A stretch of 64,000 nt of DNA, taken from Streptomyces bacillaris (lineage in GTDB: Bacteria > Actinomycetota > Actinomycetes > Streptomycetales > Streptomycetaceae). The stretch is taken from positions 6,758,001-6,822,000 of the forward strand of contig NZ_CP029378.1 of the NCBI RefSeq assembly GCF_003268675.1, read 5' to 3'. The notes below the pieces were generated by a model that searched no databases, was not told where the DNA came from, and saw only the letters and a program-made list of their open reading frames with translations. Shown here in pieces: positions 8,347-16,274 of this stretch; the first letter of the stretch is position 1; every line of letters begins with the position of its first letter. The position numbers were made by a program, and so were the translations under genes.

Positions 8347-9099
8347 ATGTCCGGCCACTCTAAATGGGCTACGACGAAGCACAAGAAGGCCGTGATTGAC
8401 GCCAAGCGCGGCAAGCTCTTCGCGAAGCTGATCAAGAACATCGAGGTCGCGGCGCGTTCCGGCGGCGTGGACCCCGATGGCAATCCGACCCTCGTCGACG
8501 CCATCCAGAAGGCGAAGAAGAGTTCCGTCCCGAACAAGAACATCGAGTCCGCCGTCAAGCGCGGCGGCGGCCTCGAGGCGGGCGGGACCGACTACGAGAC
8601 GATCATGTACGAGGGTTACGGCCCCAACGGTGTCGCGGTGCTCATCGAGTGCCTCACCGACAACCGCAACCGTGCCGCCTCCGACGTACGTGTCGCGATG
8701 ACCCGGAACGGCGGCTCGATGGCCGACCCGGGCTCCGTCTCGTACCTCTTCAACCGCAAGGGCGTCGTGATCGTGCCCAAGGGCGAGCTGACCGAGGACG
8801 ACGTCCTCGGCGCGGTGCTCGACGCGGGCGCGGAGGAGGTCAACGACCTGGGCGAGACCTTCGAGGTGGTCAGCGAGGCCACCGACATGGTCGCGGTGCG
8901 CACCGCGCTCCAGGAGGCGGGCATCGACTACGACTCCGCCGAGGCCAACTTCCTGCCGACCATGCAGGTCGAGCTGGACGAAGAGGGCGCGCGCAAGATC
9001 TTCAAGCTCATCGACGCGCTGGAGGACAGCGACGACGTGCAGAACGTCTTCGCCAACTTCGACGTGTCCGACGAGGTCATGGAGAAGGTCGACGCCTGA
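8347..9099 (+). CDS. yebC: YebC/PmpR-family DNA-binding transcriptional regulator
   Basis: A 250-residue protein starting with the family signature SGHSKWATTKHKKA. It covers the full three-domain YebC fold. Members bind DNA, and some have been linked to ribosome function. The position before ruvCAB is conserved across many bacteria. ATG at 8347 has GAAGGAGAAGG just upstream. A perfect 18-bp hairpin after the gene suggests that much of its transcription stops before ruvC. Confidence 0.93.
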   Translation: MSGHSKWATTKHKKAVIDAKRGKLFAKLIKNIEVAARSGGVDPDGNPTLVDAIQKAKKSSVPNKNIESAVKRGGGLEAGGTDYETIMYEGYGPNGVAVLIECLTDNRNRAASDVRVAMTRNGGSMADPGSVSYLFNRKGVVIVPKGELTEDDVLGAVLDAGAEEVNDLGETFEVVSEATDMVAVRTALQEAGIDYDSAEANFLPTMQVELDEEGARKIFKLIDALEDSDDVQNVFANFDVSDEVMEKVDA

Positions 9100-9121
9100 G
9101 GCGCGGCCGGCACAGCACGGT

Positions 9122-9160
9122 ACGACGGGCCGACGGGGACACTCCCCGTCGGCCCGTCGT
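9122..9160 (+). terminator. Strong hairpin between yebC and ruvC
   Basis: ACGACGGGCCGACGGGGA (9122-9139) pairs perfectly over 18 bp with its complement at 9143-9160, leaving a 3-base CAC loop. It lies 23 bases after the yebC stop. This separates yebC transcription from the ruvCAB operon. Confidence 0.85.
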
Positions 9161-9254
9161 CTTCTGGTTGCGCGGGATTGTCGGTGCGAGCCGATAGCCT
9201 GCGGGAACAGATGAACGAGTGGGCGTGGCGAGCAGCGAGGACAGGGGGGGCTCC

Positions 9255-10163
9255 ATGCGGGTTCTGGGCATTGACCCGGGACTGACCCGGTGCGGTGTCG
9301 GAGTGGTCGAGGGGGTGGCGGGCCGCCCGCTGGCCATGCTCGGCGTCGGCGTCGTGCGCACCTCGGCCGACGCGGAGCTGGGCGACCGGCTCGTCGCCGT
9401 GGAGCGGGGCATCGAGGCCTGGCTCGACGAGTACGCCCCGGGTTACGTGGCGGTGGAGCGGGTCTTCGCCCAGCACAACGTCCGTACGGTGATGGGCACG
9501 GCCCAGGCCAGCGCGGTGGCCATGCTCTGCGCCGCCCGCCGGGGCATCCCGGTCGCCCTGCACACGCCCAGCGAGGTCAAGGCGGCCGTCACCGGCTCCG
9601 GCCGAGCGGAGAAGGCCCAGGTCGGGGCCATGGTGACCCGGCTGCTGCGGCTGGACGCCCCGCCCAGGCCCGCCGACGCCGCGGACGCCCTGGCCCTGGC
9701 CATCTGCCACATCTGGCGGGCCCCCGCACAGAGCAGGCTCCAGCAGGCGGTGGCGGCCCACCGGGCCCCGGGGGCGTCCCGCACGGCGGCCGGCCCCGGC
9801 ATATCCCGTACGCCCCGCGCGTCCACGACGCCCGCCACGCCCCGTACAACGGGTGCGTCCGGCGTGGCCCGTACGCCCGACGCATCCCGTACGGCAGGCA
9901 CGCCAGGCATGTCCCGTACGCCAGGCGCGTCCGGCGTTTCCCGTGCGCCCAACGCATCCCGTACGCCCGCCACGCCCAGCACATCCCGTCCAGCAGGCAC
10001 ACCCAGCACGCCCGCCACGCCCCGTACGACAGGCACGCCCCGGACGTCCGGTTCCGGTACGGCTGTCACCCCCGCGACGCCCCGCGCGTCCGCCACCCCC
10101 CGTACCTCCGGCGCAGCCGGCACCCCACGCACCTCCCGCACGCTGAAAGGCCCCGCCGCATGA
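9255..10163 (+). CDS. ruvC: Holliday junction resolvase RuvC with repeat-rich C-terminal tail
   Basis: A 302-residue protein. Residues 1-170 are a complete RuvC endonuclease, with acidic active-site residues D7, E68, D141 and D144 in the expected motifs GIDPG, VAVERVF and DAADALA. It resolves Holliday junctions together with RuvA and RuvB, encoded next. RuvC proteins are normally about 160-190 residues. Here an extra tail of about 130 residues (171-302) consists of loose three-residue repeats of Ser/Arg/Thr/Pro/Ala/Gly, such as SRTPGASGVSRAPNASRTP. The tail is basic and probably disordered. ATG at 9255 follows AGGGGGGG. The stop overlaps the ruvA start (ATGA). Catalytic assignment is firm; the tail's role is unknown. 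Confidence 0.95.
   Translation: MRVLGIDPGLTRCGVGVVEGVAGRPLAMLGVGVVRTSADAELGDRLVAVERGIEAWLDEYAPGYVAVERVFAQHNVRTVMGTAQASAVAMLCAARRGIPVALHTPSEVKAAVTGSGRAEKAQVGAMVTRLLRLDAPPRPADAADALALAICHIWRAPAQSRLQQAVAAHRAPGASRTAAGPGISRTPRASTTPATPRTTGASGVARTPDASRTAGTPGMSRTPGASGVSRAPNASRTPATPSTSRPAGTPSTPATPRTTGTPRTSGSGTAVTPATPRASATPRTSGAAGTPRTSRTLKGPAA
9767..10150 (+). repeat. Degenerate 9-bp-phase repeat tract in the ruvC 3' end
   Basis: CCCGTACGCC-like words recur every 9-18 bases, giving Ser-Arg-Thr-Pro/Ala-Gly-Thr triplets in the RuvC frame. The frame used by ruvA is also free of stops through the tract. The copies are imperfect, consistent with slipped-strand expansion followed by drift. Confidence 0.75.
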
Positions 10164-10786
10164 TCGCCTTCGTCTCCGGCCCGGTGGCCGCTCTCGCCCC
10201 GACCACGGCCGTCATCGAGGTCGGCGGTGTCGGCATGGCCCTCCAGTGCACCCCGCAGACCCTCGCCGGGCTGCGGGTCGGCCAGGAGGCCAGGCTCGCC
10301 GCCTCGCTCGTCGTCCGGGAGGACTCCCTCACCCTGTACGGCTTCGCGGACGACGACGAGCGGCAGGTCTTCGAGCTGCTCCAGACCGCCAGCGGCGTCG
10401 GCCCCCGGCTCGCCCAGGCCATGCTGGCCACCCACAGCCCCGACGCGCTGCGCCTGGCCGTCTCCACCGGTGACGAGAAGGCGCTGACCGCCGTCTCCGG
10501 CATCGGCAAGAAGGGCGCCCAGAAGCTGCTGCTGGAGCTGAAGGACCGGCTCGGCGAACCGGTCGGCGCGCACATCGGCCAGCAGGGCATCGGCACGCCC
10601 GTGACCTCCGGCTGGCGCGACCAGCTCCAGGCCGCGCTGATCGGCCTCGGCTACGCGAGCCGCGAGGCCGAGGAGGCCGTGACCGCCGTCGCCCCGCAGG
10701 CCGAGGCGGCCGTGGCCGAAGGCGCCGCACCCCCCGTGCCGCAGTTGCTGCGGGCCGCCCTGCAGACTCTCAACCGCGCACGCTGA
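10160..10786 (+). CDS. ruvA: Holliday junction branch migration protein RuvA
   Basis: A 208-residue junction-binding subunit. The N-terminal OB-fold domain starts MIAFVSGPV. The central helix-hairpin-helix region includes ASGVGPRLAQAML and VSGIGKKGAQKLLLEL, and the flexible linker plus C-terminal domain III (RDQLQAALIGLGY to the end) contacts RuvB. All three domains are complete. ATG at 10160 overlaps the ruvC stop, indicating coupling. RuvA tetramers clamp the four-way junction and load the RuvB motor encoded 30 bp downstream. Confidence 0.97.
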   Translation: MIAFVSGPVAALAPTTAVIEVGGVGMALQCTPQTLAGLRVGQEARLAASLVVREDSLTLYGFADDDERQVFELLQTASGVGPRLAQAMLATHSPDALRLAVSTGDEKALTAVSGIGKKGAQKLLLELKDRLGEPVGAHIGQQGIGTPVTSGWRDQLQAALIGLGYASREAEEAVTAVAPQAEAAVAEGAAPPVPQLLRAALQTLNRAR

Positions 10787-10816
10787 CCGGCACCGAACCA
10801 CCGAAGAGGCCCCGAA

Positions 10817-11902
10817 ATGAACTGGGACGAGACCGGACCCGAGACCGACGAGCCGACCGGCCCGGTCTTCGACGACCGGCTGGTCGACGCGGACGCGGAC
10901 GGCGAGGACACCGCGGTCGAGGCGGCCCTGCGCCCCAAGGACCTGGAGGAGTTCGTCGGCCAGGAGAAGGTCCGCGAACAGCTCGACCTGGTCCTCAAGG
11001 CGGCCCGTGCCCGCGGCGCCACCGCCGACCACGTGCTGCTCTCCGGCGCCCCCGGCCTCGGCAAGACCACCCTCTCCATGATCATCGCCGCGGAGATGAA
11101 CGCCCCGATCCGGATCACCTCCGGCCCCGCCATCCAGCACGCCGGCGACCTCGCGGCGATCCTCTCCTCCCTCCAGGAGGGGGAGGTCCTCTTCCTGGAC
11201 GAGATCCACCGCATGTCCCGGCCCGCCGAGGAGATGCTCTACATGGCGATGGAGGACTTCCGCGTCGACGTCATCGTCGGCAAAGGCCCCGGCGCCACCG
11301 CCATCCCGCTCGAACTGCCCCCGTTCACCCTGGTCGGCGCCACCACCAGGGCCGGGCTGCTCCCGCCCCCGCTGCGCGACCGCTTCGGCTTCACCGGCCA
11401 CATGGAGTTCTACGCCCCCGTCGAGCTGGAGCGCGTCGTCCACCGCTCGGCCCGCCTCCTGGACGTCGGCATCGACGCGGACGGCGCAGCCGAGATCGCC
11501 GGACGCTCGCGGGGCACCCCCCGTATCGCCAACCGCCTGCTGCGCCGGGTCCGGGACTACGCCCAGGTCAAGGCCGAGGGCGCGATCGACCGGGAGATCG
11601 CCGCCGCGGCCCTCAAGGTGTACGAGGTTGACGCCCGCGGACTCGATCGGCTGGACCGTGCGGTGCTCGGCGCGCTGCTGAAACTCTTCGGCGGCGGGCC
11701 GGTCGGCCTCTCCACCCTCGCGGTCGCCGTGGGGGAGGAGCGCGAGACCGTCGAGGAGGTCGCCGAGCCCTTCCTCGTACGGGAAGGGCTGCTGGCCAGG
11801 ACGCCGCGCGGGCGGGTGGCCACCCCGGCCGCCTGGGCCCACCTGGGACTGGTTCCGCCGTCCCACGGCGTAAAGGGACAACAGGGTCTGTTCGGGGCGT
11901 GA
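10817..11902 (+). CDS. ruvB: Holliday junction branch migration ATPase RuvB
   Basis: A 361-residue AAA+ motor. Walker A is GAPGLGKTT, Walker B LFLDEIHRM, the sensor I region is GATTRAGLL, and the arginine finger lies in PLRDRFGF. The C-terminal winged-helix domain is present (LKLFGGGPVGLSTLAVAVGEE). An acidic N-terminal extension of about 35 residues precedes the conserved core, as in other actinobacteria. ATG at 10817 has GAGG upstream. It pumps DNA through RuvA-bound junctions. Last gene of ruvCAB. Confidence 0.97.
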   Translation: MNWDETGPETDEPTGPVFDDRLVDADADGEDTAVEAALRPKDLEEFVGQEKVREQLDLVLKAARARGATADHVLLSGAPGLGKTTLSMIIAAEMNAPIRITSGPAIQHAGDLAAILSSLQEGEVLFLDEIHRMSRPAEEMLYMAMEDFRVDVIVGKGPGATAIPLELPPFTLVGATTRAGLLPPPLRDRFGFTGHMEFYAPVELERVVHRSARLLDVGIDADGAAEIAGRSRGTPRIANRLLRRVRDYAQVKAEGAIDREIAAAALKVYEVDARGLDRLDRAVLGALLKLFGGGPVGLSTLAVAVGEERETVEEVAEPFLVREGLLARTPRGRVATPAAWAHLGLVPPSHGVKGQQGLFGA

Positions 11903-11949
11903 TACGTCACAGGTTGACCCACAGCGGAACCAGGGTGCCATGCTGGGCG

Positions 11950-11979
11950 TTGTTCCATCGATGCGGACTCATCTAGACT
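11950..11979 (+). promoter_or_regulatory. Sigma-HrdB-type promoter upstream of yajC
   Basis: TTGTTC (11950-11955) and TAGACT (11974-11979) are separated by 18 bp, close to the streptomycete vegetative consensus TTGACN-N18-TAGRRT. It lies 90 bp before the yajC start, so it would drive yajC and possibly secDF. Confidence 0.5.
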
Positions 11980-12068
11980 CCGCCGATGCCGCCCTTACAG
12001 GTCGGTGTACCCACCCCCGTATATACAGGCCGCATTCCAGCGCGGTCGTGCGAAGGAATTCCCGTCCC

Positions 12069-12557
12069 GTGGATATCTTGACTCTCCTCCCCTTCATCGT
12101 GCTCATCGGGGCCATGTTCCTGATGACCCGCTCCGCCAAGAAGAAGCAGGCGGCGGCGGCGCAGATGCGCAACGACATGCAGCCCGGTACCGGCGTCCGG
12201 ACGATCGGGGGGATGTACGCCACCGTCAAGGAAGTCCACGACGACACCGTCCTCCTCGAGGTCGCCCCGGGCGTGCACGCCATCTACGCGAAGAACGCGG
12301 TCGGCGCCGTCCTGGACGACGCGGAGTACAACCGCATCGTCCACGGTGACGACGACGAGCTGGACGCGGACGGCACCGTCGTTCCGGACGACGCCTCCTC
12401 GCTCACCGGCGAGCCCGGCGCGGACAAGGCCGACGTCGCCAAGATCGACCTGGGCAAGGACGAGACGGCCGACGACGACGCCGAGTCCAAGGACGACGTA
12501 GCGGCCAAGGACGCCAAGGGCGAGGGCAAGGCCGACGGCGAGACCGGCACCAAGTAG
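12069..12557 (+). CDS. yajC: Preprotein translocase subunit YajC
   Basis: A 162-residue protein with one N-terminal membrane helix (residues 3-20, ILTLLPFIVLIGAMFLMT) followed by the YajC motif RSAKKKQAAAAQMRNDMQPG and a small beta domain (GVRTIGGMYATVKEVHDD). The last 60 or so residues are an acidic, Asp/Lys-rich low-complexity tail, longer than in E. coli YajC and typical of actinobacteria. YajC joins SecD and SecF as an accessory subcomplex of SecYEG. The GTG start at 12069 is placed at the membrane helix. A 24-bp hairpin separates it from secD. Confidence 0.93.
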   Translation: MDILTLLPFIVLIGAMFLMTRSAKKKQAAAAQMRNDMQPGTGVRTIGGMYATVKEVHDDTVLLEVAPGVHAIYAKNAVGAVLDDAEYNRIVHGDDDELDADGTVVPDDASSLTGEPGADKADVAKIDLGKDETADDDAESKDDVAAKDAKGEGKADGETGTK

Positions 12558-12564
12558 TTCTCAC

Positions 12565-12616
12565 ACGGTCCCGGGGACGTCGCGCGCCCACCGGCGCGCG
12601 GCGTCCCCGGGACCGT
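12565..12616 (+). terminator. 24-bp hairpin between yajC and secD
   Basis: Positions 12565-12588 pair with 12593-12616 (one G-U pair, otherwise perfect) around a CACC loop, 8 bases after the yajC stop. The stem core is CGGTCCCGGGGACG. A stem this strong should cut or attenuate read-through, setting YajC above SecDF. Confidence 0.8.
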
Positions 12617-12709
12617 CGAGGCCGTCTCCGGGGGTGGGTCCCCACAACACTTCATGGCCGCCCGGGCGTGTACCCGGCGCAGGGCGGTTGGACAGGGAGA
12701 AACGAGAAG

Positions 12710-14467
12710 GTGGCAGCACCCAAGAAGGGACGAGGGCCGTCCGGCGGTCATGGGAGGCCGGGGCGTGCCCTGGCTCTGATCCTCATCGCCATGGTCGCGC
12801 TCACCGGCGGGATGTTCCTGTCCGGACACACCGCCCCCAGGCTGGGCATCGACCTGGCCGGCGGTACGTCGATCACACTCGAGGCACAGAACCAGCCCGG
12901 TAAGCCGAACGCGATCAACCCGACCAACATGGACACGGCGGTCGGGATCATCGAGCGGCGCGTCAACGGGCTCGGCGTCTCCGAGGCAGAGGTTCAGACC
13001 CAGGGCGATCGCAACATCATCGTCAACATCCCCAAGGGGACCAACTCCGAGCAGGCCCGGGACCAGGTCGGTACGACCGCCCAGCTGTACTTCCGGCCCG
13101 TTCTGACGGTGGCGGCCAGCGGTCCCGCACCCTCCGCGTCCCCGACCCCCTCGGGCAGCGCCACGCCGAGCGGCGAGGCGTCCCCGAAGAGCGAGGACAA
13201 GGGCGAGGAGGCCACCGGCGAGGAGGCCACCCCCTCCCCGAGCTCCACCACCCAGGGCCGCGCGGTCACCGGGGCCCTGAAGGCCCCCACGCCGACCCCC
13301 ACGGGCTCCGGTGAGCCCAAGCCGTCCGACACCCCGGAGACCACGCCCTCCGCGGACCCGGCCACGGCCAAGCTCCAGGAGGAGTTCGCCAAGCTCGACT
13401 GCTCCGACCCCAAGCAGCGGTCCGAGGCGGGCAAGAACGCCAAGGCCACCGACTCCACGGTCGCCTGCGGTTCGAACGTCCCCGGCAGCTACGAGAAGTA
13501 CCTTCTCGGCCCCGCCGAGGTCTCCGGCAGCGACGTCGACGACGCCAAGGCCGCCATCGACCAGCAGACCGGCGAGTGGATCGTGTCGATGGAGTTCACC
13601 TCCGCCGGCGCCAAGAAGTTCCAGACGATCACCGGCCGGCTCTCCCAGCAGCAGCCGCCGATGAACCAGTTCGCGATCGTCCTCGACAGCGAGGTCGTCT
13701 CCGCTCCCTCGGTGCGCACCGCGCTCAGCAAGAACGCCCAGATCTCCGGCAGCTTCACCCAGCAGTCGGCCGAGGAGCTCGGCAACATCCTCTCCTACGG
13801 TGCTCTCCCGCTGACCTTCGAGGAGGCGAGCGTCACCACGGTGACCGCCGCCCTCGGCAGTGAGCAGCTCAAGGGCGGACTGATCGCCGGTGCCATCGGT
13901 CTGGCGCTGGTCGTCATCTACCTGGTGGTCTACTACCGGGGCCTGTCGTTCATCGCGCTCCTGAGCCTCCTGGTCTCCGGTGTGCTGACGTACACGATCA
14001 TGTCCTTGCTGGGCCCGGCCATTGGCTTCGCGCTGAACCTGCCGGCGGTCTGCGGGGCGATCGTGGCCATCGGCATCACAGCGGACTCGTTCATCGTCTA
14101 CTTCGAACGTGTCCGTGACGAGATCCGCGAGGGACGCACGCTCCGCCCGGCCATCGAGCGGGCCTGGCCGCGCGCCCGGCGCACCATCCTGGTCTCCGAC
14201 TTCGTGTCGTTCCTGGCCGCCGCCGTGCTCTTCGTCGTCACCGTCGGCAAGGTGCAGGGCTTCGCGTTCACGCTCGGCCTGACCACGCTGCTCGACGTCG
14301 TCGTGGTGTTCTTCTTCACCAAGCCCCTCATGACGCTGATGGGCCGGACGAAGTTCTTCTCCAGCGGTGGTGCGTGGTCCGGTCTGGACCCGAAGCGGCT
14401 CGGCGCCCAGCCGCCGCTGCGCCGCTCGCGCCGTGTCAACGCCCCCATCGAACCGAAGGAGGCGTGA
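12710..14467 (+). CDS. secD: Protein translocase subunit SecD
   Basis: A 585-residue RND-superfamily membrane protein. The first transmembrane helix is near residues 18-38, then come the periplasmic-type P1 domain and TM2-6 in the C-terminal third, with the conserved GIDLAGGTSITLEA and later ITADSFIVYFERVRDEIREG motifs. It uses proton-motive force to help secreted proteins clear the Sec channel. P1 contains a low-complexity Pro/Ser/Thr/Glu insertion at about residues 137-222, extracellular and unlike E. coli SecD. GTG at 12710 has GGGAG upstream. secF follows after 1 bp. Confidence 0.95.
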   Translation: MAAPKKGRGPSGGHGRPGRALALILIAMVALTGGMFLSGHTAPRLGIDLAGGTSITLEAQNQPGKPNAINPTNMDTAVGIIERRVNGLGVSEAEVQTQGDRNIIVNIPKGTNSEQARDQVGTTAQLYFRPVLTVAASGPAPSASPTPSGSATPSGEASPKSEDKGEEATGEEATPSPSSTTQGRAVTGALKAPTPTPTGSGEPKPSDTPETTPSADPATAKLQEEFAKLDCSDPKQRSEAGKNAKATDSTVACGSNVPGSYEKYLLGPAEVSGSDVDDAKAAIDQQTGEWIVSMEFTSAGAKKFQTITGRLSQQQPPMNQFAIVLDSEVVSAPSVRTALSKNAQISGSFTQQSAEELGNILSYGALPLTFEEASVTTVTAALGSEQLKGGLIAGAIGLALVVIYLVVYYRGLSFIALLSLLVSGVLTYTIMSLLGPAIGFALNLPAVCGAIVAIGITADSFIVYFERVRDEIREGRTLRPAIERAWPRARRTILVSDFVSFLAAAVLFVVTVGKVQGFAFTLGLTTLLDVVVVFFFTKPLMTLMGRTKFFSSGGAWSGLDPKRLGAQPPLRRSRRVNAPIEPKEA

Positions 14468-14468
14468 G

Positions 14469-15575
14469 ATGTCGCGACTCGGCAATCTCGGCGCCCGGCT
14501 CTACCGCGGTGAGGTCGGCTACGACTTCATCCGCAACCGCAAGATCTGGTACGGCGTCTCGATCCTGATCACCATCACGGCCATCATCGGCGTGGCGGTC
14601 GGCGGTCTCCGCATGGGCATCGAGTTCCAGGGCGGCGCGGTCTTCACGACCGACACCAAGGCCAAGATCTCCACGGCCCAGGCCACCGACGTGGCGACCG
14701 AGGCCTCCGGCCACCTGGCCATCGTCCAGGAGCTGGGCAACGGCGGTCTGCGCATCCAGATCACCGAGGTCGACACCGCCAAGGCGAACGAGATCAAGGA
14801 GACCCTCTCCGACGAGCTCGGCATCCCCGCGGACGAGATCAACGCGGACCTGGTCGGCCCCAGCTGGGGTGAGCAGATCGCCAACAAGGCCTGGACCGGT
14901 CTCGCGGTCTTCATGGTCCTGGTGGTGATCTATCTGGCCATCGCCTTCGAGTGGCGGATGGCCGTCGCCGCCCTCATCGCGCTGATCCACGACATCACCA
15001 TCACGGTCGGTGTCTACGCCCTGGTCGGCTTCGAGGTCACCCCGGGTACGGTGATCGGTCTGCTGACCATTCTCGGTTACTCCCTGTACGACACGGTGGT
15101 GGTCTTCGACAGCCTCAAGGAGGGCCAGAAGGACATCACCAAGCAGACCCGCTTCACGTACAGCGAGATCGCCAACCGGTCGATCAACAGCACCCTGGTC
15201 CGCTCCATCAACACCACCGTGGTGGCGCTGCTGCCGGTGGCCGGGCTGCTCTTCATCGGTGGCGGTGTCTTCGGCGCCGGCATGCTGAACGACATCTCGC
15301 TCTCGCTCTTCGTGGGTCTCGCCGCCGGTGCGTACTCCTCGATCTTCATCGCCACCCCGCTCGTCGCCGACCTCAAGGAACGCGACCCGCAGATGAAGGC
15401 GCTGAAGAAGCGGGTCCTCGCCAAGCGGGCGGCCGCGGCCGCCAAGGGCGAGTCCCCCGAGGACGAGGCTCCCGTGGAGCCGCGCGAGGACGCCGCGACG
15501 GCGGGCACGGCGGGCACGGCGGGCTCGGCCATCGGCCGCCCCCGCTCGCACGGCCGCACGCCGGGGAAGCGCTGA
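14469..15575 (+). CDS. secF: Protein translocase subunit SecF
   Basis: A 368-residue partner of SecD. It has six predicted transmembrane helices, a short P1 domain after TM1, and the SecF signature LGYSLYDTVVVFDSLKEGQKD in TM4-loop. An N-terminal cytoplasmic stretch (RLGNLGARLYRGEVGYDFI) precedes TM1. The C-terminal 60 residues are charged and then Gly/Ala/Thr-repetitive (AGTAGTAGSA), probably disordered. ATG at 14469 lies 1 bp after the secD stop. Its TGA overlaps the apt start (TGATG), so translocase and purine salvage genes are translationally coupled. Confidence 0.95.
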   Translation: MSRLGNLGARLYRGEVGYDFIRNRKIWYGVSILITITAIIGVAVGGLRMGIEFQGGAVFTTDTKAKISTAQATDVATEASGHLAIVQELGNGGLRIQITEVDTAKANEIKETLSDELGIPADEINADLVGPSWGEQIANKAWTGLAVFMVLVVIYLAIAFEWRMAVAALIALIHDITITVGVYALVGFEVTPGTVIGLLTILGYSLYDTVVVFDSLKEGQKDITKQTRFTYSEIANRSINSTLVRSINTTVVALLPVAGLLFIGGGVFGAGMLNDISLSLFVGLAAGAYSSIFIATPLVADLKERDPQMKALKKRVLAKRAAAAAKGESPEDEAPVEPREDAATAGTAGTAGSAIGRPRSHGRTPGKR

Positions 15576-16126
15576 TGACCAGCACCACCGGATCGACCAG
15601 GGAGCTGCTGCTCAGCCGGATCCGCGATGTCGCGGACTACCCGAAGCCGGGCGTGGTGTTCAAGGACATCACCCCGCTCCTGGCCGACCCGGTGGCCTTC
15701 ACGGCGCTCACCGACGCCCTCGCGGAGCTGTGCGTACGGCACGGCGCCACGAAGATCGTCGGCCTGGAGGCCCGCGGCTTCATCCTGGCCGCGCCCGTCG
15801 CGGTCCGGGCGGGCATCGGCTTCGTACCGGTCCGCAAGGCCGGGAAGCTCCCCGGGGCCACGCTCGCCCAGTCCTACGAGCTGGAGTACGGCAGAGCGGA
15901 GATCGAGATCCACGCCGAGGACCTCACCGCCGAGGACCGGATCATGGTCATCGACGACGTCCTCGCCACCGGCGGCACCGCCGAGGCATCGCTGGAGCTG
16001 ATCCGGCGGGCCGGTGCCCAGGTCGCGGGCGTCTCGGTCCTCATGGAGCTGGGCTTCCTGGCGGGCCGGGCCCGGCTGGAGCCGGGGCTGCGGGGCGCTC
16101 CGCTGGAGGCCCTGATCACGGTCTGA
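15575..16126 (+). CDS. apt: Adenine phosphoribosyltransferase
   Basis: A 183-residue type I phosphoribosyltransferase converting adenine and PRPP to AMP. The PRPP-binding motif VMVIDDVLATGGTA is complete, the family-specific GLEARGFILAAPVA segment is present, and the N-terminal DYPKPGVVFKDITPLL matches Apt. It is placed between secDF and relA, an arrangement shared by actinobacteria. The link between purine salvage and (p)ppGpp metabolism is contextual. A perfect 17-bp terminator follows. Confidence 0.96.
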   Translation: MTSTTGSTRELLLSRIRDVADYPKPGVVFKDITPLLADPVAFTALTDALAELCVRHGATKIVGLEARGFILAAPVAVRAGIGFVPVRKAGKLPGATLAQSYELEYGRAEIEIHAEDLTAEDRIMVIDDVLATGGTAEASLELIRRAGAQVAGVSVLMELGFLAGRARLEPGLRGAPLEALITV

Positions 16127-16140
16127 GCATCCCCGTACAG

Positions 16141-16180
16141 GAAGGGCGGGCACCCGGGAACATCCGGGTGCCCGCCCTTC
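16141..16180 (+). terminator. Perfect 17-bp hairpin after apt
   Basis: GAAGGGCGGGCACCCGG (16141-16157) pairs fully with 16164-16180 around the 6-base loop GAACAT, 14 bases past the apt stop. It ends the yajC-secDF-apt transcript ahead of relA. Confidence 0.9.
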
Positions 16181-16274
16181 GTTCTCCAAGCTCTCACCGT
16201 CCCCGGGCGAGGACCTGCCGGGGGATCGTTACCATGGGCTCTCCGGGTACCCCGGATCCGCACGAGGAGCGCTC

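Noticed and set aside
9290..10159. An N-terminal extension of ruvA through the ruvC frame overlap
   Set aside because: The open frame exists only because of GC-rich codon bias and repeats; RuvA begins at the conserved MIAFVSG with an ATGA overlap.
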